This document shows, piece after piece, positions 39,153-47,568 of a stretch of 64,000 bases of DNA (the stretch's first letter is position 1; each line of letters begins with the position of its first letter). The stretch lies in contig JAETNR010000011.1 of the NCBI GenBank assembly GCA_021772055.1, forward strand, positions 1 through 64,000, read 5' to 3'. Source of the stretch: Blautia sp. Its GTDB lineage: Bacteria; Bacillota; Clostridia; Lachnospirales; Lachnospiraceae. The notes beneath the pieces were generated by a model. That model was given only the letters and a program-made list of their open reading frames with translations, had not been told where the DNA came from and did no database searches. Position numbers and translations under genes: made by a program.

Positions 39153-40882
39153 CAGTGCACCTCCCCTTTCTTAAACTGACTTTCATAAATCTCACGGTAT
39201 ACATCGCAGCGGGTTAGAAGTTCTTCATGAGTTCCCTGATCTGCGATCTCTCCATCCTCCAGCACTAGGATCCTGTCTGCATGTTTCAGGCTGGACGCGC
39301 GCTGGGAAACAATAAATACGGTCATTTCTCCGGAAAGAGTACTTAACGCCTTCCGAAGGGCTGCGTCTGTTGCAAAGTCAAGGGCGCTGGCACTGTCATC
39401 CAGAATCAGGATCTTCGGCTGTTTTACCAGTGCTCTTGCAATGGTAAGACGCTGCTTCTGCCCTCCGGAGAAATTTCTTCCTCCCTGATCCACTCTTTCA
39501 TCCAGCCCGCGGGGCTTGCTCTTTACAAACTCTGCCGCCTGAGCAAGTTCAAGCGCCTTCCAGATTTCTTCATCGGACGCCTCCGGATTCCCCCATAAAA
39601 GATTAGAGCGGATCGTTCCGGCAAAAAGCTGCGCCTTCTGCATGACCACCCCCACAGTACTGCGGAGTTCTTCTCTGCCCCACTTCTCAATGGGTCTTCC
39701 CATAATATAAACCTCACCGGAGGTTGCATCATAAAATCTGGGAATCAGATTTACAAGGCTGGATTTACCGCTTCCGGTACCTCCGATCACACCGATGGTC
39801 TGACCTTTTTCTGCATGGAATGAAATATGGCTCAGGCTCTCTTCTCCTGCGCCGGAATAAGTCAGGCTTACATTTTGGAAGGCCACTGCCTCATTTTCTG
39901 AGAGATCCTCCCTGCTGCTTTCCTGTGCAAACTCCATGGAGGGCTCTGTATCCAGAACACCCCGGATACGGTTCATACTTGCCAGAGCCTTGCTCAATAA
40001 AACAATGGTATTGGCAAGTTTCACCAGTTCCACCAGGATCTGGCTCATATAATTTACCAGGGCAACCACATCGCCGCTTAACAAAGTGCCGTTATTAATG
40101 CTGACGGCACCCATATTCAGAATTGCAATGATGGCCAGGTTTACCACCACATATGTCAGTGGATTCATAAGGCCTGAAATGTGCCCTACATGAAGCTGCA
40201 TGGTATTCAAAAGCCCGTTGGCAGCTTCAAAGCGTTCTGCCTCCGTACGTTCTTTGCCAAATGCACGAACGACTCTTACACCGGTAAGATTTTCCCTGGT
40301 AATTCCCAGTACCTTGTCCAGGCGCCCCTGGATCATCTTATACTGGGGGGAGGTAATCTTCATGATTCCGAAAATGATCACAGAAAGTACCGGAATGGCT
40401 ACCAGAAACACCACAGCGATTTTTACATTGATGGTAAAAGCCATGATCATGGCACCAAATACAATAAAAGGGCTTCGAAGAAACAGGCGCAGGAACATAT
40501 TCAGTCCGTTCTGCACCTGATTAATATCACTGGTCATTCTGGTGATCAGCGTGCTGGTTCCCATGGTGTCAATCTCCGAGTATCCCAGCGTCTGAATGTG
40601 GGAAAATAGGGTATGGCGAAGGCCTGCCGCACATCCCACAGATGCTTTTGCCGCAAAATACTGGGCTGTAAAACTGCAGGAAATTCCCACGATTGCCAGA
40701 AGCACCAGGATCCCGCACCTGGTCAGAATATAATTCCGATCCTGATTTCCGATCCCCACATTGATGATGTTTGCAACTACAACAGGCACAAACAGGTCAA
40801 AAAAAGCTTCCAGCATTTTAAACAGCGGAGCCAGAATACTTTCTTTCTTATATTGCTTCAGATGATTCAGCAAATACTTCAT
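39152..40882 (-). CDS. ABC exporter half-transporter, subunit A (degenerate ATP site)
   Basis: 576 residues with six membrane segments followed by an ATPase. Walker A is GGTGSGKSS near 374. The Walker B region reads LILDDSASALD, with Asp in place of the catalytic Glu, while the signature SGGQKQRLTIA is intact. This is the mirror image of the defects in subunit B and marks an asymmetric heterodimer. Start: ATG 40882 with AAGGAGG eleven bases upstream; the longer frame begins upstream of the promoter start point. First gene of the operon. No MarR or PadR regulator is adjacent. Confidence 0.93.
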   Translation of the reverse strand: MKYLLNHLKQYKKESILAPLFKMLEAFFDLFVPVVVANIINVGIGNQDRNYILTRCGILVLLAIVGISCSFTAQYFAAKASVGCAAGLRHTLFSHIQTLGYSEIDTMGTSTLITRMTSDINQVQNGLNMFLRLFLRSPFIVFGAMIMAFTINVKIAVVFLVAIPVLSVIIFGIMKITSPQYKMIQGRLDKVLGITRENLTGVRVVRAFGKERTEAERFEAANGLLNTMQLHVGHISGLMNPLTYVVVNLAIIAILNMGAVSINNGTLLSGDVVALVNYMSQILVELVKLANTIVLLSKALASMNRIRGVLDTEPSMEFAQESSREDLSENEAVAFQNVSLTYSGAGEESLSHISFHAEKGQTIGVIGGTGSGKSSLVNLIPRFYDATSGEVYIMGRPIEKWGREELRSTVGVVMQKAQLFAGTIRSNLLWGNPEASDEEIWKALELAQAAEFVKSKPRGLDERVDQGGRNFSGGQKQRLTIARALVKQPKILILDDSASALDFATDAALRKALSTLSGEMTVFIVSQRASSLKHADRILVLEDGEIADQGTHEELLTRCDVYREIYESQFKKGEVH

Positions 40883-40927
40883 TTGTTGCGATTTCCTCCT
40901 TCTTTCCCAATAACGGGCGTATAATTT

Positions 40928-40956
40928 ATCATAAGAAATATATTCCAAAAAGTCAA
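40928..40956 (-). promoter_or_regulatory. Promoter of the ABC exporter operon
   Basis: TTGACT (40956-40951), 17-base spacer, TATGAT (40933-40928). Transcription would start near 40921, which excludes the longer exporter reading frame. Confidence 0.75.
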
Positions 40957-40981
40957 GCATGCAAACAAACCAAAGATGCTG

Positions 40982-41010
40982 TTGACTGGGATTGTTATCT
41001 ACTATATACT
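40982..41010 (+). promoter_or_regulatory. Promoter of the AgcS symporter gene
   Basis: TTGACT (40982-40987), 17-base spacer, TATACT (41005-41010). Divergent from the exporter promoter with their -35 boxes 25 bases apart. Confidence 0.8.
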
Positions 41011-41060
41011 AGGTAACGGACAAATGCCGACGGCAATATGACACTCAGGAGAATATTTTT

Positions 41061-42455
41061 ATGAAAATCATTACCTTTTTATATAATCTTCTATGGGGGG
41101 ATCTCATTACGCTTCCCTTACCCGGCGGAAGCTCTGTGGGACTTTCCCTGCTGGTTCTGATCCTGATTCCTGCGGGAATTTATTTTACGATCAGAACCCG
41201 TTTTCTTCTTTTTCGGCTCTTTCCGAAAATGCTGAAGATCGCCACAGAGAAAAAGAAGCTTTCCGAAAAGAATTCCATTTCCGGGATGCAGGCACTGATC
41301 ATTTCCACTGCCACGCGGGTGGGCATGGGGAATCTGGTCGGAGTGGTTGCTGCCATCTCCGCAGGAGGAGCAGGCGCTGTCTTCTGGATGTGGGTAACTG
41401 CCCTTCTTGGATCCTCCACTGCTTTTGCCGAAGCTGCCCTGGCACAGATCTATAAGGAAAAGGATCCCCTGTACGGCGGTTTCCGCGGCGGCCCTGCCTA
41501 CTATATCCATCATCTTTTTATAAAGAAGAAAAGCAAACGGAAGCGTTCCGTCATAGCAATGCTGTTCGCCGCTTCCGGTCTGATCTGCTGGTGCGGAATC
41601 AGCCAGGTAATCGGAAATTCCGTTTCTTCCGCATTTGAGAATGCTTTTCAGATCCCGCCCCTTTATACCACCCTTATCCTTGTATTGATTGCAGCCGTGA
41701 TCGTCCTTCGGAAGTATGCCACGGTAAAGGTGCTGGATGTTGTGGTGCCTGTCATGGCAAGCATGTATTTTTTATTTACCATATTTATTATTATCAAAAA
41801 TGCAGGACAGATTCCCTCTGTTTTTCAGCAGATTTTTGCAGAGGCATTCGGGCTGCGCCAGGTAGCTGCAGGCGGTTTCGGCGCTGTTCTCATGAATGGT
41901 GCAAAGCGCGGGCTGTTTTCCAATGAAGCGGGCTCCGGTTCCGCTCCCTGTGCCGCTGCGGCTGCGGAGATCAGCCATCCTGCAAAGGAAGGGCTTTTGC
42001 AGGCCTTTGGTGTTTTTATTGATACCATTGTCATCTGCAGCTGTTCTGCCATGATTATGCTCCTGGCTCCTGAGGAACTTACCCGGGGACTCATTGGCAT
42101 GGATCTTCTTCAGACAGCAATGCATTATCATCTTGGAGAATTTGGCGTTATTTTTATTGCAGTTATTTTATGGCTGTTTAGTTTTTCCACATTTATCGGC
42201 ATCCTGTTTTACGCAAGGCCCAATGTGGCCTACCTTTTCGGGGATAACTGGCTGTCTCAGACAGTATATAAGCTGCTTGCGCTGGTCATGCTTTTTATAG
42301 GCGGCCTGGCTGCTTATACCTTTGTGTGGGACCTGGGAGATATCGGAATCGGGCTGATGACCGTATTTAATATGATCGCGCTGATTCCTCTTTCCGGACA
42401 GGCGATCGACTCCCTGAGAGATTATGAGCAGACCAAAGAAATGACCGGCAGGTGA
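41061..42455 (+). CDS. Alanine/glycine:cation symporter (AgcS family)
   Basis: 464 residues with about eleven hydrophobic segments and no signal peptide. Family features are the N-terminal WGDLITLPLPGG, the GMGNLVGVVAAISAGGAGAVFWMW segment with the sodium/substrate region, GPAYYIHH, and FSNEAGSGSAPCAAAAAE. It should import alanine or glycine with sodium or protons across the cytoplasmic membrane. It is a single gene with its own promoter, and the terminator stem includes the stop codon. GGAG lies nine bases before the ATG. It is one of the few plus-strand genes in the window. Confidence 0.93.
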   Translation: MKIITFLYNLLWGDLITLPLPGGSSVGLSLLVLILIPAGIYFTIRTRFLLFRLFPKMLKIATEKKKLSEKNSISGMQALIISTATRVGMGNLVGVVAAISAGGAGAVFWMWVTALLGSSTAFAEAALAQIYKEKDPLYGGFRGGPAYYIHHLFIKKKSKRKRSVIAMLFAASGLICWCGISQVIGNSVSSAFENAFQIPPLYTTLILVLIAAVIVLRKYATVKVLDVVVPVMASMYFLFTIFIIIKNAGQIPSVFQQIFAEAFGLRQVAAGGFGAVLMNGAKRGLFSNEAGSGSAPCAAAAAEISHPAKEGLLQAFGVFIDTIVICSCSAMIMLLAPEELTRGLIGMDLLQTAMHYHLGEFGVIFIAVILWLFSFSTFIGILFYARPNVAYLFGDNWLSQTVYKLLALVMLFIGGLAAYTFVWDLGDIGIGLMTVFNMIALIPLSGQAIDSLRDYEQTKEMTGR

Positions 42456-42477
42456 ATGGCTTCCCTGCCGGTCATTT
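42439..42477. terminator. Terminator overlapping the symporter stop codon
   Basis: AAATGACCGGCAGG (42439-42452) pairs with CCTGCCGGTCATTT (42464-42477). The TGA stop lies in the loop. A and T runs on both sides also suit termination of the convergent GH78-like gene. Confidence 0.85.
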
Positions 42478-42495
42478 TCAAAAATATCCCAGTTC

Positions 42496-44079
42496 CTATT
42501 TATTCTCAGGAATATAGAACTTCCGCAGGAAATAAGTAGGGGTACAACTCCATGCGTGGCAGAAGCTGTTAATGGCTACGGAACCATAAGGGGACTCGTA
42601 CTTATTGTACGGATTGTACAATTCCCAGAAGGTATCTGCGCCGTCCCGGATCATTCCTCCCCAATAGTTCTTCATTTCCTCCAAAGCACGTTCTTTTTCA
42701 CCGGAGCGGATCAGGGCATCAATGTAATGATGGTACATATAGGGACTTACCATAGTAAACTCCGGGTTTACCTCAATGGTGCGGAGAATCAGTTCCCGGT
42801 TCTGTTCCTGATCAAACACTTTTGCAAGGATCATCCAGACCTGGGTCGCCCAGGATACCTGACGGTCTTTTCCGCTGACGAATAATCTCTGCTTTTCATC
42901 CCAGAAATGTTCTACTGCCTCTCGTTTCAGCTCTTCCAGCTTTTTCTGCAGCCAGTGAATTGTTTCCTCATCATTCATGCATTCTGCCAGACGGATTCCG
43001 TACCGCATGGAATAGATCAGAATTGCCAGAGATGCTGCCTGTGTATTCAGGCCTTCTCCCCAGTCCACAAAACACCAGAACTCTCCGCTTCTGTCCGGAA
43101 TAATTCCGTCTTCGTTGAGGTAGGTCAGGCCGATTTCAATCTGACGGATTGCAATGGGGTAAAGATCTTCAAGGGTCTTTTGATCCCCGGTCGCCCTGTA
43201 GTAATCCAGAAGAGCAGAACCGTACAATAATGCATAATCAAAAAGGTAGGTGTCATCCGGCTCAATCTCCGGCTCCAGGAAAATGCATGCCGGAATTTTC
43301 CCTTCGTTAAAGGTCAGGCCGCCGAACAGATACAGGCAGCGCTTCACCAGGCTCACATTCCTGAAGGTTCTGTAATTGGCTCTTGCCTGAAGGCGCAAAT
43401 CCCCCAGCCACATTCTCCGGTCTCTTTTCGGTCCATCCTCAAAAACAAGCTGCATACAGTTTTTCAGGGTACGGATGCTCACTTCATCAATCTTTCGAAG
43501 CATTTCATCCTCTGTTTCAAGTAACTGCACATCTTCTTCCTTTACAGCGGACACTGCCCTGGCGCTGACATTTTTGATCATCAGGGAAAATTTCAGGGAA
43601 ACATCCAGTACCCTGATTTCCAGATAACGGAATGCATAACGCCTTGGAAGCTCCAGTTTTGCAGGAAGGACATCCACATGAATGTATTCCTCCTGAAGCC
43701 AGCCCTTACTGATCCATCCGTTATATTCTGCAGTATTTACTGCAAGCTCATCCAATCGCTCTGCAAACCGCAGATAAACATATGCAGGTGCATCCTGATG
43801 GCTTCCTGCGGAAGCAAGATCCAGGGTAAGATATCCTACATAATGTGTTCCGAAATCCAGGATTACAGAATCGTCCTTTTTAAACAGCCTGTCTTTCAGA
43901 AGATCCGGAGCTTCTTCAGATACCAGGGCCGGGTCCTGATTCCCGTCCTGCTCCAGAGTCACAATGCTTACCGGAGCGATCTCCCGTTCATGCAGCTCTG
44001 GTTTCAATTCCTCTGCGATCCGCAGAAAATCGTCATTTTTATGAACTTCAAATTCATCAAGAACACAAAATGATGCCAT
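42496..44079 (-). CDS. GH78-like (alpha-L-rhamnosidase related) six-hairpin protein
   Basis: 527 residues, no signal peptide, so cytoplasmic. An N-terminal beta-sandwich part (about 1-195) precedes an (alpha/alpha)6 barrel. EDGPKRDRRMWLGDL near 215-229 aligns with the DCPxRExLGWxGD motif of GH78 rhamnosidases, with Asp in place of the usual catalytic Glu. DTFWELYNP and NSFCHAWSCTPTYFL near the C-terminus are also GH78-like. It is shorter than typical GH78 enzymes (about 900 residues) and lacks their extra N-terminal domains. It may hydrolyse an intracellular rhamnoside or related glycoside. TTGACA/TAGAAT promoter and AGGAGG ribosome site are present. It is monocistronic. Confidence 0.82.
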   Translation of the reverse strand: MASFCVLDEFEVHKNDDFLRIAEELKPELHEREIAPVSIVTLEQDGNQDPALVSEEAPDLLKDRLFKKDDSVILDFGTHYVGYLTLDLASAGSHQDAPAYVYLRFAERLDELAVNTAEYNGWISKGWLQEEYIHVDVLPAKLELPRRYAFRYLEIRVLDVSLKFSLMIKNVSARAVSAVKEEDVQLLETEDEMLRKIDEVSIRTLKNCMQLVFEDGPKRDRRMWLGDLRLQARANYRTFRNVSLVKRCLYLFGGLTFNEGKIPACIFLEPEIEPDDTYLFDYALLYGSALLDYYRATGDQKTLEDLYPIAIRQIEIGLTYLNEDGIIPDRSGEFWCFVDWGEGLNTQAASLAILIYSMRYGIRLAECMNDEETIHWLQKKLEELKREAVEHFWDEKQRLFVSGKDRQVSWATQVWMILAKVFDQEQNRELILRTIEVNPEFTMVSPYMYHHYIDALIRSGEKERALEEMKNYWGGMIRDGADTFWELYNPYNKYESPYGSVAINSFCHAWSCTPTYFLRKFYIPENK

Positions 44080-44109
44080 AATGTTAAACCTCCTAATCCA
44101 TTTGCGCTC

Positions 44110-44138
44110 ATTCTACTATATCCGTATCCCCCTGTCAA
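44110..44138 (-). promoter_or_regulatory. Promoter of the GH78-like gene
   Basis: TTGACA (44138-44133), 17-base spacer, TAGAAT (44115-44110); leader about 25 bases. Confidence 0.75.
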
Positions 44139-44176
44139 ATACTACGGTTCCTGAAAAATTTCCGACGACAAAAAGA

Positions 44177-44232
44177 GCCGGTAAAACCAGCCCCTCCATG
44201 CCTTTATCACAGAGAAAACCGACTTTACCGGC
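44177..44232 (-). terminator. Terminator of the secreted repeat-protein gene
   Basis: GCCGGTAAA (44177-44185) pairs with TTTACCGGC (44224-44232) across a long loop, followed on the minus strand by TCTTTTTGTC. Confidence 0.65.
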
Positions 44233-44247
44233 CAAATTTCTTATTTC

Positions 44248-45000
44248 TTATTCTGCTTCTGTTACAGCAGTAATGTGTGGGTTTACCCCTTCATACCAGT
44301 ACAGGAAGCCTTCCATATCGATCTTATCACCGAGTTCCAGCTCTTTTACAGCTTTGTAAACATCTGTGGTATTGTCGCACAGATAGGATTCTACTGTAAA
44401 AGTATAGGTTTCACCGTCAAGAGAAGCCTTAAAGTACAGGTCATCGCCGTCCTGCCCGGAGCCGTCCCAGTTATATAAGAATGCAACATCATTGCCTTCT
44501 TCATCCTGTCCTGCTGCTTCTACCGTAAGGCCTTTAAAGGATACAAACTGATTCTGATGGTCGATCAGCTCGTCTTTTCCCAACAGTTCTGTCACATCTG
44601 TTACAGGAGCAATGTATTCGCCATCTTCCAGCTCAAAGGTGGCATCCACGATCTCAACTTCTCCGGACCACTCACTCTTAAAGCCTGTGGCCTTGATCTT
44701 AGCGCCAGGAACCAGTTTTTCATAATCTTCTTCGGAGCACGCCATATTATAAAGGAAGTATGCACCGTCCTCATCCTGTGCATAAACGGTAGCCTTGTCT
44801 TCCCACCAGGACTGCTTTGCCTGAACGTAAGCTTCAATCACTACTTCTGTGTCAAGTTCTGCTGCCGCATATTCCTCATAAGTCATCACACCCTCGGATT
44901 TTGCCTCTGTCTGTGCAGTCTCTTCACTCTCAGCCATTACCAAGCTGCCGGGAACCAGGGTCAGTGACATGGTTAATAATAATGCGATTATTTTTTTCAT
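44248..45000 (-). CDS. Secreted two-repeat protein of unknown function (OB-fold-like)
   Basis: 250 residues. A signal peptide (MKKIIALLLTMSLTLVPGSLVMA) is followed by two similar halves of about 100 residues. Each has a strand pair ending in (Y/A)FLYN and a closing (K/E)L.LG.KI...GF motif (AKIKATGFKSEWSGEVEIV and DKIDMEGFLYWYEGVNPHI), suggesting tandem OB-like barrels. It is acidic throughout. No catalytic motif is seen. Start: ATG 45000, downstream of its own TATAAT; the longer frame to 45060 starts upstream of the transcription start. It lies behind the ABC importer operon and may bind a ligand outside the cell. The function is unknown. Confidence 0.8.
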   Translation of the reverse strand: MKKIIALLLTMSLTLVPGSLVMAESEETAQTEAKSEGVMTYEEYAAAELDTEVVIEAYVQAKQSWWEDKATVYAQDEDGAYFLYNMACSEEDYEKLVPGAKIKATGFKSEWSGEVEIVDATFELEDGEYIAPVTDVTELLGKDELIDHQNQFVSFKGLTVEAAGQDEEGNDVAFLYNWDGSGQDGDDLYFKASLDGETYTFTVESYLCDNTTDVYKAVKELELGDKIDMEGFLYWYEGVNPHITAVTEAE

Positions 45001-45042
45001 GTTTCTTCTTCCTTTCATGTAGATGTTTAAAAACACAACTTC

Positions 45043-45070
45043 ATTATACATCAAACTCACAGGAAATCAA
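45043..45070 (-). promoter_or_regulatory. Promoter of the secreted repeat-protein gene
   Basis: TTGATT (45070-45065), 16-base spacer, TATAAT (45048-45043). It lies in the short gap after the binding-protein gene, so the secreted protein can be expressed apart from the importer. Confidence 0.65.
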
Positions 45071-45077
45071 TGCTTCT

Positions 45078-46685
45078 TTATTTTTTTCTTTTCAGTTTGC
45101 CCCAGAAAAGGTACAGAATAATCAGGATCCAGGCACCTGCCAAAGCAGACAGCAGTATCACCGCTGTTCCGGGAAGCGCTCCCAGATCCGCCTTTCCCCC
45201 GAAATTCTCCCCGTTCCCTGCAGCTTTTTGGTCCAGGCGATATAAGGACGTTACCTCCTCATAAAGCTGTTCTATATAAGCATCGTCCACTTCCTGTTTT
45301 CTCCGGATGGACTTGGTCACATTTTCAATCAGCTGCCCTGCCGCATCACGAAGAGAAGCAGATCCGTTGAACACCGGAGTCACAAAGGTATGCTCCGTAT
45401 TATCCAAAAGCAGCCTGGATGCTTTGATTTTTACATCATAATAAAGCTCATTGTCCTCGCCGCATCTGGAAAGGTAATCCTGATATTCCCCGGAATCCTG
45501 TGCCTTAGAGGTAACAGGCACATATCCCTCTGTTTCCGAATAGGCGATCTGCACTTCATTTGTCAAAAGATACTGGACAAAAAGCCAGGAAGCCAGCACC
45601 TCCTGCGGATCCTTTTTATTGAATACACAAACGGATGGTCCCTGGGAGATCATCTTCGGATTTTCCGGATCAAACTGCGGAATGGGCATGACCTCTGTTT
45701 CAAACTCCACAAATTTATCTTCACTGATATCGGAAAGCGGCGCATAGGTTCCCATCCAGGTCGCCCCTGCTGTAGAATCAATGGCAAAAAGGCACTGCCC
45801 GGCATTCAAAAAATTTGCCGGATAGCTGGAAATTTTAAAGGTAGAAAAGGCTCCTGTTTTTGCATGCTCTGCAATGGTATACAAAATTTCTTTTGTTGTA
45901 TCATGAAAAAGCTCCACCTCTCCCTCTTCACTTGCGTAGCCCGCTCCCTTCTGCTTAAGCATCTGGATCATCATATTATCCGTAGACTTATAAATAAAAG
46001 GAATCATCACATTCTGCCCGTTCAGCAGATACTTTCCTTCCTCGTCCTTTTTTGCGGCAGCTTCGGAAACTTCCCAGATAAAATCCCAGGTAAGTACCTC
46101 GGGCAGGGTATATCCCAGTTTTTCCACATAGGTTTTATTGATATAGCAGGCTTCTGTAGAGCGCATAAAGGGAACTGCATAGTAATGTCCCTCAAAGGAG
46201 CACTCCTCTAAAAACTTTGGAATGATTTCCGTCTCTTTGGGAGAATCAAATTTCACTTCACTTCCCCCGAGGCCGTATTTCCCATCCTGAAACAGTTCAT
46301 CCAGCGGCACTACGCTATTGTCCCCTGTAAGGTAAGTAGCGATATGATCCGGGTAGGTAATGCAGACATTTGGGGTGGTATTGGTGGAAATATTGGTTAT
46401 CACATCATTGTAGATTTTTCCGTAGTCCGTATATAAACGCAGATTCACGGTAATATTCGGATATAAAGCTTCAAAATCCGCAATCGCCTTTTCGTAAATT
46501 TTTGTCTGGGTCTTGTTTGTATCGTTCTTTGCCCAGAATGTCAGCTCATAGTTTTTTGAATCATCAAACTCTTCCGGAATTGCAAAAGCGCTCTGTCCCT
46601 TTGTTCCATGGCATCCGGAAAGGAGCATCATACAGAGTAAAACCGACAGACCGAGAAGCCCGATCTTTTTTCCTTTTCCTATCAT
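45078..46685 (-). CDS. ABC importer solute-binding lipoprotein with C-terminal membrane anchor
   Basis: 535 residues. Residues 1-25 form a lipoprotein signal (LLSGC, Cys25). The body is a family 1 extracellular solute-binding protein (YELTFWAKNDTNKTQ, FEALYPNITVNLRLY, YYAVPFMRSTEACYINKTYVEKLG). Such proteins bind mono- or oligosaccharides or glycerol phosphates. Oddly, a second membrane helix lies near 508-528 (ALPGTAVILLSALAGAWILIILYLFWG) with a basic KLKRKK end, so the protein would be tethered at both termini and longer than the usual 430 or so residues. It overlaps the preceding permease by four bases. The ligand is unknown. Confidence 0.9.
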   Translation of the reverse strand: MIGKGKKIGLLGLSVLLCMMLLSGCHGTKGQSAFAIPEEFDDSKNYELTFWAKNDTNKTQTKIYEKAIADFEALYPNITVNLRLYTDYGKIYNDVITNISTNTTPNVCITYPDHIATYLTGDNSVVPLDELFQDGKYGLGGSEVKFDSPKETEIIPKFLEECSFEGHYYAVPFMRSTEACYINKTYVEKLGYTLPEVLTWDFIWEVSEAAAKKDEEGKYLLNGQNVMIPFIYKSTDNMMIQMLKQKGAGYASEEGEVELFHDTTKEILYTIAEHAKTGAFSTFKISSYPANFLNAGQCLFAIDSTAGATWMGTYAPLSDISEDKFVEFETEVMPIPQFDPENPKMISQGPSVCVFNKKDPQEVLASWLFVQYLLTNEVQIAYSETEGYVPVTSKAQDSGEYQDYLSRCGEDNELYYDVKIKASRLLLDNTEHTFVTPVFNGSASLRDAAGQLIENVTKSIRRKQEVDDAYIEQLYEEVTSLYRLDQKAAGNGENFGGKADLGALPGTAVILLSALAGAWILIILYLFWGKLKRKK

Positions 46686-47557
46686 CCCTTGGTTCCTCCT
46701 CTTGCCACACCGGCCATGATCTTCTTATGAAACAGCAAAAACAAAATTACAAGAGGAACAGAAATCACCACCACCGCCGCCATCATTGCCGGAATGTTTT
46801 CCCGTCCGAATCCGTTCTCCCGGATTTCCTGAATGCCGTTGGAAACCAGGAAATAAGCTTCATCGTCAGTGATCAGCCTTGGCCATACATAGGAATTCCA
46901 GCACTCGATCACTTTCAGAATGGTAATGGTCACGATAGTGGGCTTGCAGATGGGGATCAGCACCTTCCACAAGTATTTCAGATCAGGAGTTCCATCCACC
47001 TTCGCAGCATAATAAAGCTGATCCGGCACCTGCTCAAAATTCTCTTTTAACAGGTAAATATAAAAAACCGATGTTACAGACGGCAGAATCAGGCCGGCAA
47101 AGGTATTGCGCAGATCCAGATTCGTAATGGTCACATAGTTGGTGATAATCACCAGTTCATTGGGAATCATCATCAAAGAGAGAAAAATGGTAAATGCCAC
47201 ATTTTTCCCACGGAATGTAAGCCTTGCAAAAGCAAATGCAGCCAGAACCGTCACCAGCAGCATCAGCCCTGTGGTTATCACAGTAAAGATCAGCGTATTC
47301 ACAAAATATCCCGCAAGGGGCACTGCCGTAAATGCTTCCGCATAATTTTCCAGTGTGGGAGACAGGGTAATTAGCTTTGGAATATACTCCGAATTATAGG
47401 CGCTGTAACTCTTCACGGACGTAAGAACCATCCAGTAAAAAGGAAACAGCACCATGAAAGCCCAGATGGTAAGCAGGACATAGGTCATCCCTTTTCTTAA
47501 GTTTCTGCCTGTCACGGAAGACTTTTTCATTTTTTCATACTCAGTTTGTTTCCCCAT
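46682..47557 (-). CDS. Carbohydrate ABC importer permease (MalG/UgpE type)
   Basis: 291 residues with six predicted membrane segments. The EAA-loop is YYAAKVDGTPDLKYLWKVLIPICKP, the contact site for the ATPase. The N-terminal basic stretch is cytoplasmic, as in MalG-type (CUT1) permeases. It partners with the permease at 47569 and the ATPase at 48474. GAGGTGAG precedes the ATG, and it is spaced 11 bases from the upstream permease gene. Substrate unknown. Confidence 0.94.
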   Translation of the reverse strand: MGKQTEYEKMKKSSVTGRNLRKGMTYVLLTIWAFMVLFPFYWMVLTSVKSYSAYNSEYIPKLITLSPTLENYAEAFTAVPLAGYFVNTLIFTVITTGLMLLVTVLAAFAFARLTFRGKNVAFTIFLSLMMIPNELVIITNYVTITNLDLRNTFAGLILPSVTSVFYIYLLKENFEQVPDQLYYAAKVDGTPDLKYLWKVLIPICKPTIVTITILKVIECWNSYVWPRLITDDEAYFLVSNGIQEIRENGFGRENIPAMMAAVVVISVPLVILFLLFHKKIMAGVARGGTKG

Positions 47558-47568
47558 ATTCTCTCACC

